DNA of 64,000 bases from Botryococcus braunii (GCA_002005505.1 KV908404.1:34009-98008); one strand, 5' to 3'. Positions 46,801-59,903 are shown, counted from the stretch's first letter. A program made the numbers and translations. Notes: generated by a model not told the origin, from the sequence alone.

Positions 46801-47454
46801 CGCAACAGCAACCTAAGTCATGACACCGTTCAAACTCACAATACTATATTGCACTACACAAACTAATATCTCGCATTCCATAGGTTCTGGGAGTAGCCAC
46901 ATTGTGGGGGAGTAATACATCATCAACAAATGAAAATTCACTGCAGTGAGCGATTGTGTGCCAATTTGCCGTGACCTGTCTGCGCTGTTCCTTAAGGCCT
47001 TGGTTATAATTATGCTGGGGCTTGGAAAGGAGGATCGTGTATGTCCGGGGTAAACGGGGGTATTTGTGGTGTTTGCCTAATGATAGTATTAATGTACTTC
47101 CTCCGCGTGTGCCGGGTCATGCACATTGCAACAAACCCAAGCCCTAAAACCCCGTAAGGCTGGGGCTGGGGAACCCCTGGGGGGCTCTGGACGCGCGGCG
47201 CGGGGGTTCCCTGAATAACGAGGTTCGCTCATTGTGCCATGGGATCCTGGACTTTTCATCCCACCAGCTGGGATTGTGTTGCTTTATAGTATTGATTTTT
47301 TTGTCTGCCTGGCATTGCTTGCGTTTGTTCAAAATCCTTTTGATGATCTTGCGTGAATACCAAGACTGAAAGGAGTTCTTTGCAGTGATCTGAGCCCGAT
47401 CTTTGCTGTCTGCTTTTGTCTATCATGAAAACATGTGCACGTTTGGCACATTCC
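46085..47454. promoter_or_regulatory. Duplicated head-to-head spacer upstream of GLG1-C
   Basis: It carries the ACTGAACGGGTTCGGTCGTGCCACGGTGTCCA block (46452-46483 region) also found in the A/B spacer, and a palindrome-bordered (AT)n. It ends with the start-proximal segment (GTGATCTGAGCCCGATCT near 47385). It is longer than the A/B spacer because of inserted sequence. Function can only be inferred from homology to the A/B spacer. Confidence 0.45.
46745..46805. repeat. (AT)n tract with inverted-repeat arms TTGCGACA/TGTCGCAA
   Basis: TTGCGACA, then about 45 bp of AT, then TGTCGCAA, forming one perfect palindrome able to extrude as a cruciform. The homologous place upstream of copy D (60925-61045) has a much longer AT tract with one visible arm. 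Confidence 0.85.
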
Positions 47455-49989
47455 ATGTCGCTTTTTTCATCTTATCTTACTATTTTGGGAGTGTTTGTAT
47501 TACATTTTGCAACTGCCACGAACGAGGTTTCAGATCCCGTGCTAGACAAGAAGTTGAAGTGGGCCGAGGAAATGCAAGATGACATGCAAGAAGCGGGAAC
47601 AGTATTGGCGAGGTTGATTAAAGAAGCTCCGGAAGCTACCTTGAATGCAGGAACGGGTGATGTATTGACCACAGGTGCTCCGCGGCTTGGGTTGGACGGT
47701 TTTCGAATTAATTCCTTAGGTGGAATCCATTATGACATTGAAATAGGGTGTCAAATGCCATTTTTGGTTTGCAGGATTTGCCAGTCGAATATGTGAGTAG
47801 GGCTTGGGGTTATGCCGGGTGAAGGTAACTGTGCTGGAGACATATACAATTTCTGCAGCGAAATAAAGGCTGGAATGCGTCGATTAGCGGATTGCCTTTC
47901 AAAACAATTGGCGGAAGAGGAAAAGGGGAATGTGCAAGGTATGTGAAAGACACTTAGTGTCACGATGGTTTCCTTGAAGTGCACAAAAGAACCCACAATT
48001 GCCATGTGTCATGCGGGGTGCAGGCAGAAGGCTGACTGTAGCATGTAAGAAAGAGCTTGCAGATTTCAGAATTGACGTAGGCTCAAATATAAACAAAAAC
48101 ATCCCACTTGGTAAGGGGCTTCTGTGTGGCTATTCACCGAATTCTTTTATATTTGAGGCACTGTTCAAGCATTGGTTTGTCTCTACTGCAGCGGAAGCTT
48201 GCCAAGGATGATGCAGCCAAGTTATGCACGGCTGAAGACCCAACTGACCCTGGGGCTATCTTGCCCTGCTTGAGGTATTGCCTTTCCGCACAACCTTAGT
48301 TTTATGAAGATGCAACTGCACCTGCGGCTTCAATTATTCTTAACGAGACAGTTAGCCAGGTTACTTGGTGGTTCGAGATGATTAGAACTTAAATGTATTG
48401 TTGGCTTGTTTAGAACGTGAGGGATCGTGGGTCATCCTTGCTTGTGGTGGGGTATTCATCATTGTTCTGGGGATGTTCAAGTTTGGAAGTGCACCTTTTT
48501 GGGATTGCTGCCCGAACCATTACGCCCGTTTGTTGCTCTGGCCAGGAGGCAAAACCGTAGAATTTCAAAACCCTGCGCCGAGGAGGTCTTCAAAACTCAA
48601 CTTGAGGTATGGCGTCTTTGGATCTGTGATTTGAGATATGTGTTTAGTGTAACTTCAAGCGATGTGTGTTTGGAGATCTGGTTCTGATTGTTGCCCATCA
48701 GGGTGCCTAGCGCCTACTCACAAATGGACCTCCTTGGACTTTTGCTCCTCAAGTGTGACGAGAAGCAAGTCATGGTGTGGTCAGGCGGCCAAGGATTTCC
48801 GAACAGATGCAAACCTGTATGCTGCATGCGGTTCAGATGCCAGAGCCCTATGTGCAGATGTGAAAGCAGGCGAGGGCCGTATTCAGGCGTGCCTGGTGAG
48901 CACCAGTCTTCCTCATTTGCTGCTAAGATTGAGTTGTTCAGGGCATTGGCATGTTTGTCCTTTAAAGTTCACGCGTTCCGTGAATTCTGCTGGTGACATG
49001 CAGAGAGTCTGGCTCATGTGGGTGGTGTGTGGCAGAGGGATCAGCAAGCAAAATTGAGCTGGGAATGTCAGGAAGAGTTATTTCGACAAGAAGTGGAGAA
49101 CGCCGACAACATAATGTTGAGTTATCGGCTAATGAGAAAGTGCATGGGGGACAAAAAGAAATTCTGCCCTGATGTTGAACCGGGTGCGGCATGCACTGTG
49201 TGGAATTGTTCTGGTGCTTGCCTTAGCGTGTCCAATGAGCTAGGGACTCTTGCCCCCTGTTGCAAATGTGGTGAGAAATATTTCTGCGTTCAATGAGAAT
49301 TGAGGCAGGGCATATAATGTTTTAGCGCTGCATACTGAGAGTGGGAGAGAACTTGTCTCCTGCTTTGTAACTCACTACCAACGGTTTCTTTCTGTGCTTT
49401 CCACGAACCTATCTATATTCGTAGATGTATCTTCCTGTTCAAAACTGTACACCTGACCTTGCTTGAGACCTCGCAGCCAAGACTGTCCCCAAATGGGGCA
49501 CCACTGGTCTGACATGTTGCTGGTCTTAGCTTGCTGCTGCCTCACTAATACTGATAATGAAACTTTGGCATCCTCTTATGAGCAGAAGAGCTCCATGGCA
49601 GTACTCAATTCTTTGCTTGGTCTGTGTGTGGTCCAGGAAATGCCCGCGTCAAGGACTGCTTAGAGGAGAACAGGAACAAGGAAGACTTCAGTCCAGAATG
49701 CAAGTAAGAGTTTGAGAAGATGATGGAGCAAAGGGCTGCACATTTCCACTTGGACTCCTCGCTCCGTGAAGCTTGCATTGACGATTATAACCTGATTTGT
49801 GGGTTTGGGCAGGTGTGTTCACGCCTGTGCTGACCCTTGCTGAGTTTCCTCTGTCTTCGGGCCCCCCCGGGGGGGGGATGTAAGTAAGGGGTGATCCTTC
49901 TGAACCTCCCAACAACCTGTCTTCTGACAGTTATGGCTGACACTCGTATGCATGAGCCCCCGTCTCTCTCACACGCATGCATGAGCCGC

Positions 49990-50007
49990 TCTCGTGTGTG
50001 TGTGTGT

Positions 50008-50069
<62 letters not shown>

Positions 50070-50110
50070 GTGTGTGTGTGCGTGTGTGCGTGCGTGCATG
50101 CGTGTGCGTG
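49990..50110. repeat. (GT)n microsatellite in copy C intron 8
   Basis: GT repeat at the intron position shared with copies A and B. Confidence 0.95.
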
Positions 50111-52382
50111 CGAATGTACGTGCGTGGGGCCGGTGGAGCGGGACCAGCATGCTGTAAGCAAATTTACTAGATTACTGTCAGATGAAGCTGCAGTATCCCT
50201 GGTTGGTGGATGGGAAGGCTACAGGATGTATCATATGTCCAGTGTCCCTCCGTAATGGCACACCGTCCATTGGATGCCTCCAACAAACATGCATCACTTG
50301 AACTGTCAATGTTGTTGAGGTTGTACGAAACATCGGTAGGTTTTCATGAAGTTTGGTGATGGTTGATTTCAGACCTTGGCCCGTTGGCTGAGCAGACCTG
50401 GGGCTGGTGGGATATCCGCAGGAGGGCATCGACAATACAGATCGCCGGGATTCTTTTCATGTGTTCTGTCTGGCAAACTTCAAGGACGAGCTGACATCGG
50501 AAAAGTGCAAAGAAGAGGTTCACAAATTTATGATGCGGGCATTCGAAAATATTCGCTTCAATTTTCTTATGTCAGAATCTTGCTATCCGGATCGCCAGCG
50601 ACTGTGCGCTGGCTATTTGCCGGTATGAACTTGCTGTCCAGAACTTGTCTGAGTTACCTCCTTTCGAACCGTTTATACGCTATGAACCTGAGCGTGTCTT
50701 CTCTTGTGCTGCACTTTCCGGTGCTGCAGAACCCTACTCCATTTTAGGAAACCTTTTAAACGTACACACATCCCGCTGGGCTGGCTGAGGGTATGTAGCC
50801 TCTTCTTTCCGTACATGCTTGCTTGAAAGGATCGGGAGGTATTGCCAGAATGAAAGCAGTCCGGCTGCAATTCTGTGACACCTCTTGGGCAGCTGGATCC
50901 ATCCATCGCACCTTCCTGCACGATGGGGGATGAGCGCCTGATCCTCTTCATCTGCAGGTGCCATCTGTGTTGCACCACATCCGTTCTCACATCCATTCTG
51001 AGGCTGCGAATCTCAGGCTCAGGCTGAAAATGCTAGGAACCTCATGGACTGACCTTGGCTGCTGCTCAGGGAAGTTGCAAGGGGAGTTCAGCGAAGATGA
51101 TTAGGGAAGTTGCAAAGGAACACGGTATAGGAAGGGCTGTGCTGACTGTAGAAGGCCACTTGCAGCTCCTGTTCTGCGTGTGTATGCATTCTTGCTTATC
51201 GGTAGATTTTAGAGAATTGCATGTTAAGTCAATCCTTAGTTGCGGGGAAAAGCTTTCACTCCATTCACCTTAAAATGTCCCCAATCACGAACTCCATAGG
51301 GAGGAAAGAGGAAGAAGTGGGGAGACAGACGCACGCATGCACCCACCCCCGCGCGGACACACCCCCCCACCCCCCCCACCTTCCCCCCATCCCCTCCCCC
51401 CCTCTCTCTCTCTCACGCACGCATGCAGAGTTAGGGGGCGGAAGCGAGAGAGTGGAAGCCCGTGCGAGAAGGAAGGGGAGGCAGGGGGAGGGGAGCAGGG
51501 GAGGATACGATATCCACTGCACTCAAAGGCTGCGAGTGGCATGATGGCCTGCAACGTGTTTTTTGGGAACAAATTCACATTTCAAAACTGAGAGCGCTGG
51601 AGTGTAATGCTGTGTTCATCACGTATTTTGGAGAATCAAGATGCTACTAACATTGATGCTTTCGAGTGCGGACACAGCACCTACAAATACGTTAAGGATG
51701 CTAGGTTCATGAAGGTCTTGTGCCATGCATTTTTCTGGCCATGTTCCGATGCGAGTCAAAGTTCTGGCTGGTCGTGATGCAGTTCTGGCAGGTTGTGGGG
51801 TGTGGCAGAGAGCCAGATTGACAAAGTGCTGCTCAAGATGTTGATAAGATTGAGGAAATGGAAGATTGGAGTGTACTGCTAGACTTGCGATGTACCGCTG
51901 CGATGCTGCCTGTGGGTCTAGCCAATATGTACTGCGTTGCAGTTCCGGGTGTATACAGAGGGATGATCCCACTGAGTCCTGCGAATGCGGCTGCAGGGGT
52001 CTGCCCGCGTCATTCGCTGCCTGCAGGACCACCGGGAGGAACTGGAGTACGACTGCCAGGTCGACTTGTTTAGGCAAGAAATAAAAATGTCAGAACACAT
52101 TGATTTCAAGTACCCTATGAAGGCGGCCTGCACTGCAGAGATAAACAAGTTCTGCGGGACCGTCCAGAAGGGCGAGGCGCGCGTCATCCAGTGCCTGCAT
52201 CAGCATGTCCATGAGGCGGACGTGTCCTGGGAGTGCAAACGAGAGATCGAGTGGGACATGCTGCGTTCCAGCCAAGACTACAGGTGCGCTGCAGAGCGGG
52301 CGATCTTTTTGACCCGCTGCAAGTTCTCCTGGTGATTCGGGGTGGGCCCTGCCTTTGGCAAGTACTGTGGATTCCAACCACA

Positions 52383-52562
52383 GCGGCGCTACTGATGCAG
52401 ATGAAGATTGTCCTGTACATCATCGTTCATAAAGGCCTACCCACTTTTCATCAATGAAAGATTCCAAACGCAGCGGCGCTCCTGGTGCAGATGAAGATTG
52501 TCCTGTACAACCATCGTCATAAAGGCCTACCTACCCGCTTTTCATGTGTGAATGCCCACCCT
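52383..52562 (+). repeat. 90-bp intronic tandem repeat, two copies (copy C)
   Basis: Starts at 52383 and 52473, same unit as in copy B intron 10, with one copy fewer. Confidence 0.9.
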
Positions 52563-52854
52563 CTCGAAAGCCGCTTGAGCGGAGTTCCTGCGTGCATTTC
52601 GTTCAGTTGGATTGACGGGTCGCTGTGGCGCCCCCAGGTTGAACTACCGCCTGGCGAGGGCTTGTGAAGGAGACAGGCAGACGCTGTGCGGGGAGGTGTG
52701 CCAAGAGAGCTACTACAAGCCCTGCGGGGGGAGCGTCCTGCAGTGCCTCGCTCGGCACTATCACGACTTGCAGTCCCCGGACTGCCAGATAGAGGTTCTC
52801 ATTGCAACCAGGTTGAGGGTCCCCGGCCTGACCAATACCTTAAGCCTGGCTTGA

Positions 52855-55060
52855 GCGGAGCATTCCTGCGATAGGAGACCGTCCATCAAACTCCTGTTTG
52901 ACCTCGGAAAAGGTGTACTCACCTACACGTCTGAAAGGGAGCTAAATGGGTCGGAAAGCCAACAACACCACGACCTTCATTCAGACGTAACAACGCCAAC
53001 TGCCGTCAGTTGTCGGGGCCACTGGTTTCTGCAATTGGTCTATACCGTCTGGGCAAGTGGTTTCAACCGTCGGGACAATTGGTTTGGTAACTGCCGCCAC
53101 CGTCGGGGCAATTGCAATTTCTCTTGTTGCAAAAGAGACATACAAAAGTGAGGGATTGCTTAAAGTGAGTGGTTGCTTTGTGACATTAATGTTTGTAGTA
53201 ACAAACATTAATTTTTGACAATTATTGACAACAAATTTTGTAGTAATCCGGGCTCGCAAGTGGCCTGCCGTGATGCTGCTGCAACCTAAGAATGGGCATT
53301 TATGGATCCTAAGAATGGGCATACATAGATCCTAAGAATGGGCATGTATGGATCCTAAGAATGGGTATATATGGATTGTAAGAATGGGCCTACATAGGTA
53401 AGTTGGAAGCTACGCGCTGTGTCAATCATGGAGGTGTGGAAAGGTACTGCGAGTGGAGAGCTGCAGAGGCCTGCCTCAATGATTTTGAGTGTTTGAGTGT
53501 TTTGTTCAAAACCTTTGAAAAAGAGAGGCCTAGGCGCCTGGAGTTTTGGGCTGGGGAAGGAAGAAGTTGCAGAAGAACGGATGAACCATTAGAAGTATGG
53601 GTGATAATTCTGGATTATATAATCCAGAATTATGTCATCCTTATACATCCTTATACATATATATCCTTATACATCCTTATACATATGTATCATCCTTTAC
53701 TTGTCGCAGGTGGCATCCTATCACCATTAGGTTGCCATTGGTGGTTTAGCATGGAATGTCGAGGTGCATGCCACCATGTCATCGCGGGACGAGTGAGGTT
53801 GCGGACTTGCAACGTGCACACAAACCGATGACAAACAAAAACTTAGAATGAAGTCGCATGTGTGCGCCAACATGCATATTTTGATAATGTGTTAAGCTCT
53901 AAGATGATGGTGACGAACTCATAGATCCCTTAATATTTTACAATTTACGGCATCTATATCGTATAAGATATTTTAGGTGTATCAGTAACAAGGCAAGGCC
54001 GCCAGGTTTTAAGATGGCAAGCTTGAGGTTGGGGGCTCCAGTTGCAGTCGACTCCTCCCTGCAGAGTTTTCTCTAGGGGAGTTTAAAGGGCCGGCAGTCT
54101 CAAAGCTCTGCATGCAGGAGCTCAATTGCCCCATAAAATCGCATTTCAATTATATTGGGGGTTTTAATCCCCTAATCAGTGTTTCTATCACAAAACGCAC
54201 GGGTTTTTAGGTGCACCGGGCGCACATACGTGAACAAGCGCCTTGTACATTCAAGTTGAAGTTTAAGGAGACCCAAAACGAAGAAAGGACAACTCGCAAC
54301 AAGAACCAACCGTGCCCCAAAGCAAAATGGGCATAGCAGTTTCCTAGCTACTCTCGTTCATCAGCAACACACGACAGCTGTACAATTGCCGTTGAATAGG
54401 TCTTTTACCTATGTATAGACTCGTCAGTTGAACATGGTGTTCGACTGTGGCTCACTGACTGCGAATGCGATGATCATGTGCAAGCTGTCGGCGGTCTTCA
54501 GAATTCTTCGTTTTTCGTAGATGTCAGAAGTGTGTCGTCTTTGCAATTGGCCACTGTACGGCACGCGTGCGGCACTGTCATTGTGTGTGCTTCCCATGGG
54601 ACCTGGCCAGACATGATGGTGTTCCCTCCTTTTACTATGTTTACATGTGTGACGGTCTCCTTCCATCTTACTACGTAGTAATATTAATCTACAAAGACCT
54701 CTTCAGGACACTGTATACAGTACGTACTGCACGGGGTTGGTCGTGCCACGCGTGGTGGACACCGTACGGTGTCCACTATGAATGCAGAGGGTCCTGACAT
54801 GCCGCAGAAACACGGTGCACCCCAGTGCCTTGCATAAAGGTACACGGGATTCTGGTTCAGATACTGGCCACATATGTGATATTGGCCACATATGCATATG
54901 TGATGCATCTGCCACCAGAAATCCCAACGAAACCTAAATAAACCTTTATAAAGACACAAGTACCTAGGTATGGTGGAGGCCACATGTCCCAATCACAGTA
55001 ACCAATTACAATAGTGTAACAGTTATGATCATCATGATAAGTATTATAACAGTGTATTAA
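52855..55060. other. Spacer downstream of copy C (tandem-unit spacer, copy 2)
   Basis: Homologous in blocks to 43.84-46.7 kb, ending in sequence matching the copy C 5' spacer (CACGGGATTCTGGTTCAGA at 54843, as at 46549). It lacks the first-exon stub. A 30-bp perfect palindrome lies at 53604-53633. No gene found. Confidence 0.7.
53287..53401. repeat. 23-bp tandem repeat, five copies
   Basis: TAAGAATGGG recurs at 53287, 53310, 53333, 53356 and 53379 with GCATACATAGATCC-like remainder. The homologous place near 44275 has a single degenerate copy. Confidence 0.9.
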
Positions 55061-55321
55061 TGTAGCATTTCCTAGGGTATAATGCTCTAGTATGGTCCTT
55101 GGCATTGCTCTTTGACTTGCCATGTGATCTGGATTCGCAGTACAACCTCGCTCAAGTAGTTCGCTCGGTTGCCCGACTACGCGTCTGTGGCAGTACAGTA
55201 TAATTCAATCCACCCTGGGTTTAAGAGTACGCTTGCGAATCAATCATGTAACACTCTTTCGTTGCACACCACGAACGTCTCACTGTCTCATAAAAACCTC
55301 TTCCGCTTAGTTAACGCTACA
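55061..55321 (+). repeat. 5' LTR of the chromovirus
   Basis: Starts TGTAGCATTTCC, ends GTTAACGCTACA. Differs from the 3' LTR at one base (G at 55285, A at 60883). Serves as promoter and terminator in this class. Confidence 0.97.
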
Positions 55322-55322
55322 G

Positions 55323-55335
55323 TGGTATCGGCGAC
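55323..55335 (+). promoter_or_regulatory. Putative primer-binding site
   Basis: TGGTATCGGCGAC lies one base after the 5' LTR. The first seven bases equal the common plant initiator-Met primer site; the rest differs. Confidence 0.65.
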
Positions 55336-55391
55336 AAGGATTAGTTCCTTGTCGTTCGTTCGTGGTGCGTTTCTTTTCCTTTCGGATTGTG

Positions 55392-55949
55392 ATGTCTCGG
55401 CATCCTCGTTCGGGTTCAAGGGCTCGTGCACCTAGTCCTGGCATCGCGGAGCCAGATCCATCCATAGATCTTCTTGCTTATGTATATGTAGATCGTTCAT
55501 GGGTAGATCCTCGTTGTATGCTTAGGCGTTTGGTAGATATCGGTGCCCTGCTCGAAGGAGCCGTTGCAATAAGATCTAGTGTTCCGTCGCATTCCCCTCC
55601 AGCTGATACCGCTCAGAGCATTTCAGAGGGACTTGAGATGTTAATTCAGTGCTCTCTCGCGCAACCTGCACCTGTGGTCGTGCCGCAGCCCATACCAACG
55701 GCAACTCCGGCATCGGCTACAGCCTCGTCAGGTTCAGGGAAGCCCTCGCTCAAGTTGCCAGACCCATCTGTATTCGAGGGAGATCCAATGATGTTGGATC
55801 CTTGGCTTATGCAGACTGAAATGTTTTTGGGGACCTACGATGTAGGCTTGGCATCCGCTCGGTCCGTGGAGGTGGCTACGACGTTCTTCCGTTGCTTCCA
55901 ATTACACCTTAAGTTGAGGAAGCACTTTCAAAAATCAAATACAACTTGA
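55392..55949 (+). pseudogene. Truncated gag of the chromovirus
   Basis: ATG at 55392, 185 codons. The C-terminal half contains LKLPDPSVFEGDP and DPWLMQTEMFLGTY, typical of the beginning of the gag core. The frame then ends early, and neither the rest of the capsid region nor a CCHC zinc knuckle was seen. An internal deletion of gag is likely. Confidence 0.75.
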
Positions 55950-55995
55950 TTTGTTGGACTTCCTTGGTATTACAGCAGTGTGAGGCCTGTTTCAG

Positions 55996-58900
55996 GTGTC
56001 TGCCAACTGTTCAGTGACCCAGTATGGGATTCCTGTTTTGTATGGGCTTGGTAATCTGCAGGATTTCTTTCACATTTGTTGCCATTCTTTCAAGTCCCAT
56101 ATTGTGGATGGGCATGGTTTGTGTAGAGAGTTTCAGACATCCCCCCATGCCAGTGACTTGATCAATCCTGTGTGCATGTATAAGAGAGATGCAGCTCCTC
56201 ACCTTCTTTCTAGTGATGCTCATGTTGTCTTGTTTGTTGATGGTAGTAACAGGGAGTGTACTGTTAGCCAGCTTGTGTCACAGCTACTGCCAGGTACTAG
56301 ATTGACTGTGCTCTCTTGCCTAAGCCACTGTGAACAGGTGCTGGAAGGGACTACACAACAACAGTCTCATGATGTATTGCTCTCGGCTTCTGTTTTGGAT
56401 GCACTGGGTCTTACTTCCACCTTTAAGAGCTCACCCCACTGCAGTTCCCATACAGGCTTGCCCTTATATCGTTGCCTGGTACAGACTGGTTGTCTCAGTG
56501 TGAAGGAGAAACCCCTGCCCGCAACTTCTTTTGACTCTTTTGTTCAGCTTGACAGTAGACACATTGTGAATGGTCTTGATCTTTCCTCCACTTGCATAGA
56601 GTTTGAGGGAATTCTTGCTAGTAGACCTGTCAGGATTTTGTTGGACAGTGGAGCCTCTGCAAATTTTATTGATGATAAACTTGTGCAGGAGCTTGCCCTT
56701 CCCACTGTGCCTTTGAGTTCACATGTTACTGTGAGAGTGGCTGATGGTAGGACATCTGTGGTAGGACATAGTGTGTCAACTGACCTGACTGTTGGGACCT
56801 TGGGTTTTGGAGTCACCTGCCTCCCTACTGAGTTGACCTACTATGATCTTGTCTTGGGCAAACCTTGGTTAACTGCTTTTAACCCAAGTGTGAATTGGAA
56901 ATTGAATGCTGTGTCTTTGGTTCATGCTAATAAAACACATGTACTTTTGGGGTGTCAGAGGTCAGGCATGCCTGGGTATGTGATCTCATCCATGGAAGTG
57001 GAAGAGATGGTGAAGTTGGGTGAATCAGTGTACATTATTCAATTGAATGCAGTGACTGACAATGTTTCAGATACTGATGCATACAATGTGCCAGAGTTGG
57101 AGCGGCTTTTGCAGGAATTTAAGGATGTACTGTCTGGACTTCCTGAAGGCCTCCCTCCTTCTCGTGCTGGAGACCACCACATCAGATTGGAGCCGGACGC
57201 AACTCCTCCAGCCTCCCGCATATATCCACTGTCTAGAGCCCAGCTTGCTGAGCTACGTGCACAGTTGCAGGAGCTCCTTGAGAGGGGGTTCATCCGCCCA
57301 TCGACATCACCATTTGGTGCACCCATCTTATTTGTTCCCAAAAAGGATGGTGGATGGCGTTTATGCATTGACTACAGGGCCTTGAATAGGATTACTGTTA
57401 GGACCCAACACCCATTTCCTAAGATTGATGAGATGTTCGAGCAATTGCATGGAAGTTGTGTATTTTCTAAGCTAGACCTTGCCTCTGGATATCATCAGAT
57501 ACGTATGCATGAGGACAGCATAGAAAAGGCTGCTTTTAAAACCCGTTATGGTCATTATGAGTTCACTGTTATGCCTTTTGGGTTAACCAATGCACTTGCC
57601 ACCTTTCAGTCTGTGATGAACTCTATCTTGTCTCCCTTCCTTGATAGATTTGTGCTGGTGTACCTAGACGATATCCTCATATATTCTAAATCTGTTGCAG
57701 AGCATATGGAGCATTTGAGGACAGTCTTGTCAGTGCTCAGGGAACATAAATTTTATTGCAAAAGGTTTAAGTGTGATTTTGTTGCTAAGCAGGTGGAATA
57801 CCTTGGACACCTGTTGACACCTCATGGGATTATGGTGGATCCTAGGAAGGTTGCAGCCATTCAGGATTGGCCCACTCCTTTGAATGTGTCACAGTTGAGA
57901 GGGTTTCTAGGTCTTACTCAATATTATGATACTTTTATGGACCGTTTTGCAGATGTTGCCTATCCTCTTACTGAGTTGCTCAAAAAGGATGTGCCTTGGA
58001 CCTGGGAGGGACCCCAGCGGGAAGCCTTTGTAGCATTGAAAGATCTTGTTTCTACTCCTCCTTGCCTTTTGATGGCTTGATTTAGATAAACCTTTTGTTG
58101 TGCATGTAGATGCCTCAGGTTTTGCTGTTGGTGCTGTGTTGCAGCAGGATCAAGGAAAGGGACCGCAGCCCGTTACCTTCGAGTCCAGGAAACTCCAACC
58201 CCCTGAGAGGAAGTTAGCACCATATGACAGAGAGTTGCTTGCTCTTGTTCATGCCTTGCTTAAATGGAAGCATTTGTTGCTGGGTGCTAAGTTTACTGTA
58301 CACACTGACCAGCAAGCACTTGAGTATTTATTGAGTGCTCCTGTTAGGACTAGTAGGCAGGAAAGATGGCTTACTGAAATCATGAGATTCATGCCTGATA
58401 TTAAATATGTGAAGGGCACTGTCAATGTTGTTGCAGATGCTTTGTCTAGGCGTGTTGATTTGGCAGTAATGCATGTCTCCTCTGTTTCTGTCTCGTCCCT
58501 CCTACCAGAAATTGCTTTGCTGTGTGTTTCTGATCCCACAGTTGCTAAACTTGTGGAAGAAGGTGTTTTGGTGATGAGAGACACTGTACCTTATTCGGTG
58601 CAGTCAGGTAGAGTGTATGTCCCTGATGCATTGCGAGAGAAGGTAGTGAAAGAGTGTCATGCCACCCCCTTTTCTGGCCATCTTGGGATTAACAAGATGT
58701 ATGAATTAGTGTGCAGGGAATTTTGGTGGCCACGTCTCAGCTCATCAGTCAGGGACTTTTGCAGGTCTTGTGACACCTGCCAGCGCACTAAAGGGACTGG
58801 AGCCGTACCTTATGGTTTGCTTCAGCCACTGCCCATTCCATATGGACCTTGGCCGAGCGTTTCCCTTGATTTAGTGACTGATTTACCTGTCTGCTGTGGG

Positions 58901-59903
58901 TTTGACTCTATTGTGGTATTTGTGGATAGGTTTTCTAAGTTGTGTGTCTTGGCTGCATGCACTAAAACCATCACTGCACCTCAACTTGCACAACTGTTTG
59001 TTGACAGGGTCTTTGTGAGATTTGGAATGCCTACCTCCATTGTGAGTGATAGAGATCCAAGGTTCACTAGCCATTTTTGGAAGGCCTTTGTGAAAATATT
59101 GGGTACTGAGATTGCTATGTCTACTGCTTACCACCCTCAGACGGATGGGCAGACTGAGAGAATGAACAGGACCATGGAAGACATGCTGAGAGGGTTTGTG
59201 GGTCCCAGGCAGGATGACTGGTACAAGTATTTGAGTATGGTGGAGTTTGCATATAATAACTCACTACAGGCTTCAACACTGCAGACACCCTTCTTCCTGA
59301 ATCATGGGCGCCATCCCCTTACTCCCTTGTCTTCTGCTGTTCCCGCACGTTCTGTGAATCCTGCCGTTTCTGAATGGGTTGAGGGGCTGCAGACTGCCTT
59401 AGAGAGTGCCAAATCTAATCTTGCCTCTGCACAGCAACGGCAGAAATCTTATGCAGATAGAAAGAGACGAGACCACCCTTTCAAGGTGGGGGACCAGGTG
59501 TTGTTGGCTGCAAGGAAAAAACCAGCTTTCACCTGGGCTCTCGTCAAAGTTATCAGCTAAGTATTTTGGGCCCTTTACTATTGCTGCAGCAGTTGGTTCT
59601 CGAGCTTTTAGACTCGTCTTGCCTGAGACTGTAAATATTCATCCTGTGTTTCATGTTTCCCAGCTGAAGCCTTATGTGTCTTCATCTGTACCAGTTACTG
59701 TTACTTCACCACCTCCTTTGTATGCAGACAAGCGTGGCGGCGTTTATGAAGTGGAGGCCATCATAGCTAAGAAGAAAGTTGGAAAGTCTTTGCGCTACTT
59801 AGTCAAATGGAAAGGCTACGATGAGACTGAGAATACTTGGGAGCCTCTTGCCCATGTTCGCCATCTGGCTGATGACGTGGCAGCTGCCCCAGTCCTTTCT
59901 TAA
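55996..59903 (+). pseudogene. Pol polyprotein of the chromovirus (protease-RT-RNase H-integrase-chromodomain), two frameshifts
   Basis: Three frames make one pol. 55996-58080: aspartic protease motif LLDSGASANFID, then reverse transcriptase with PFGAPILFVPKKDGG, FSKLDLASGYHQIR and catalytic YLDD. 58081-59560: RNase H (HVDASGFAVGAVLQQ), integrase zinc finger (H-x-H and CRSCDTCQ) and integrase core with D, D and E (DLVTDLP, SDRDPRF, QTERMNR). About 59515-59903: GPFTI and NIHPVFHVSQLKPY, then a chromodomain (YLVKWKGYDETENTWEP) ending at the stop. Breaks are near 58075 (RT to RNase H) and near 59515 at a run of six A. Such single-base shifts may be real decay or sequence errors. Confidence 0.9.

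Larger units (their letters stand above)
47455..52854 (+). pseudogene. GLG1-like copy C: truncated and broken
   Basis: All eleven exon equivalents of copy B can be followed, with the same truncated end (SPDCQIEV then a short tail to a stop at 52852). Lesions: an extra C in the exon-4 equivalent (about 48203) shifts frame; the exon-6 acceptor AG is replaced by AA (about 48720) and 5 bases are missing near 48760; GAA has become TAA at 49705 in the exon-8 equivalent. The exon-9 equivalent is strongly diverged (about 50417-50628) though open. The first exon keeps a signal peptide (ATG 47455). A full-length product is not possible without unusual splicing. Confidence 0.85.

Noticed and set aside
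55182..55435. Short frames inside the LTRs
   Set aside because: They lie in the LTR or leader, use non-ATG starts and lack family features.
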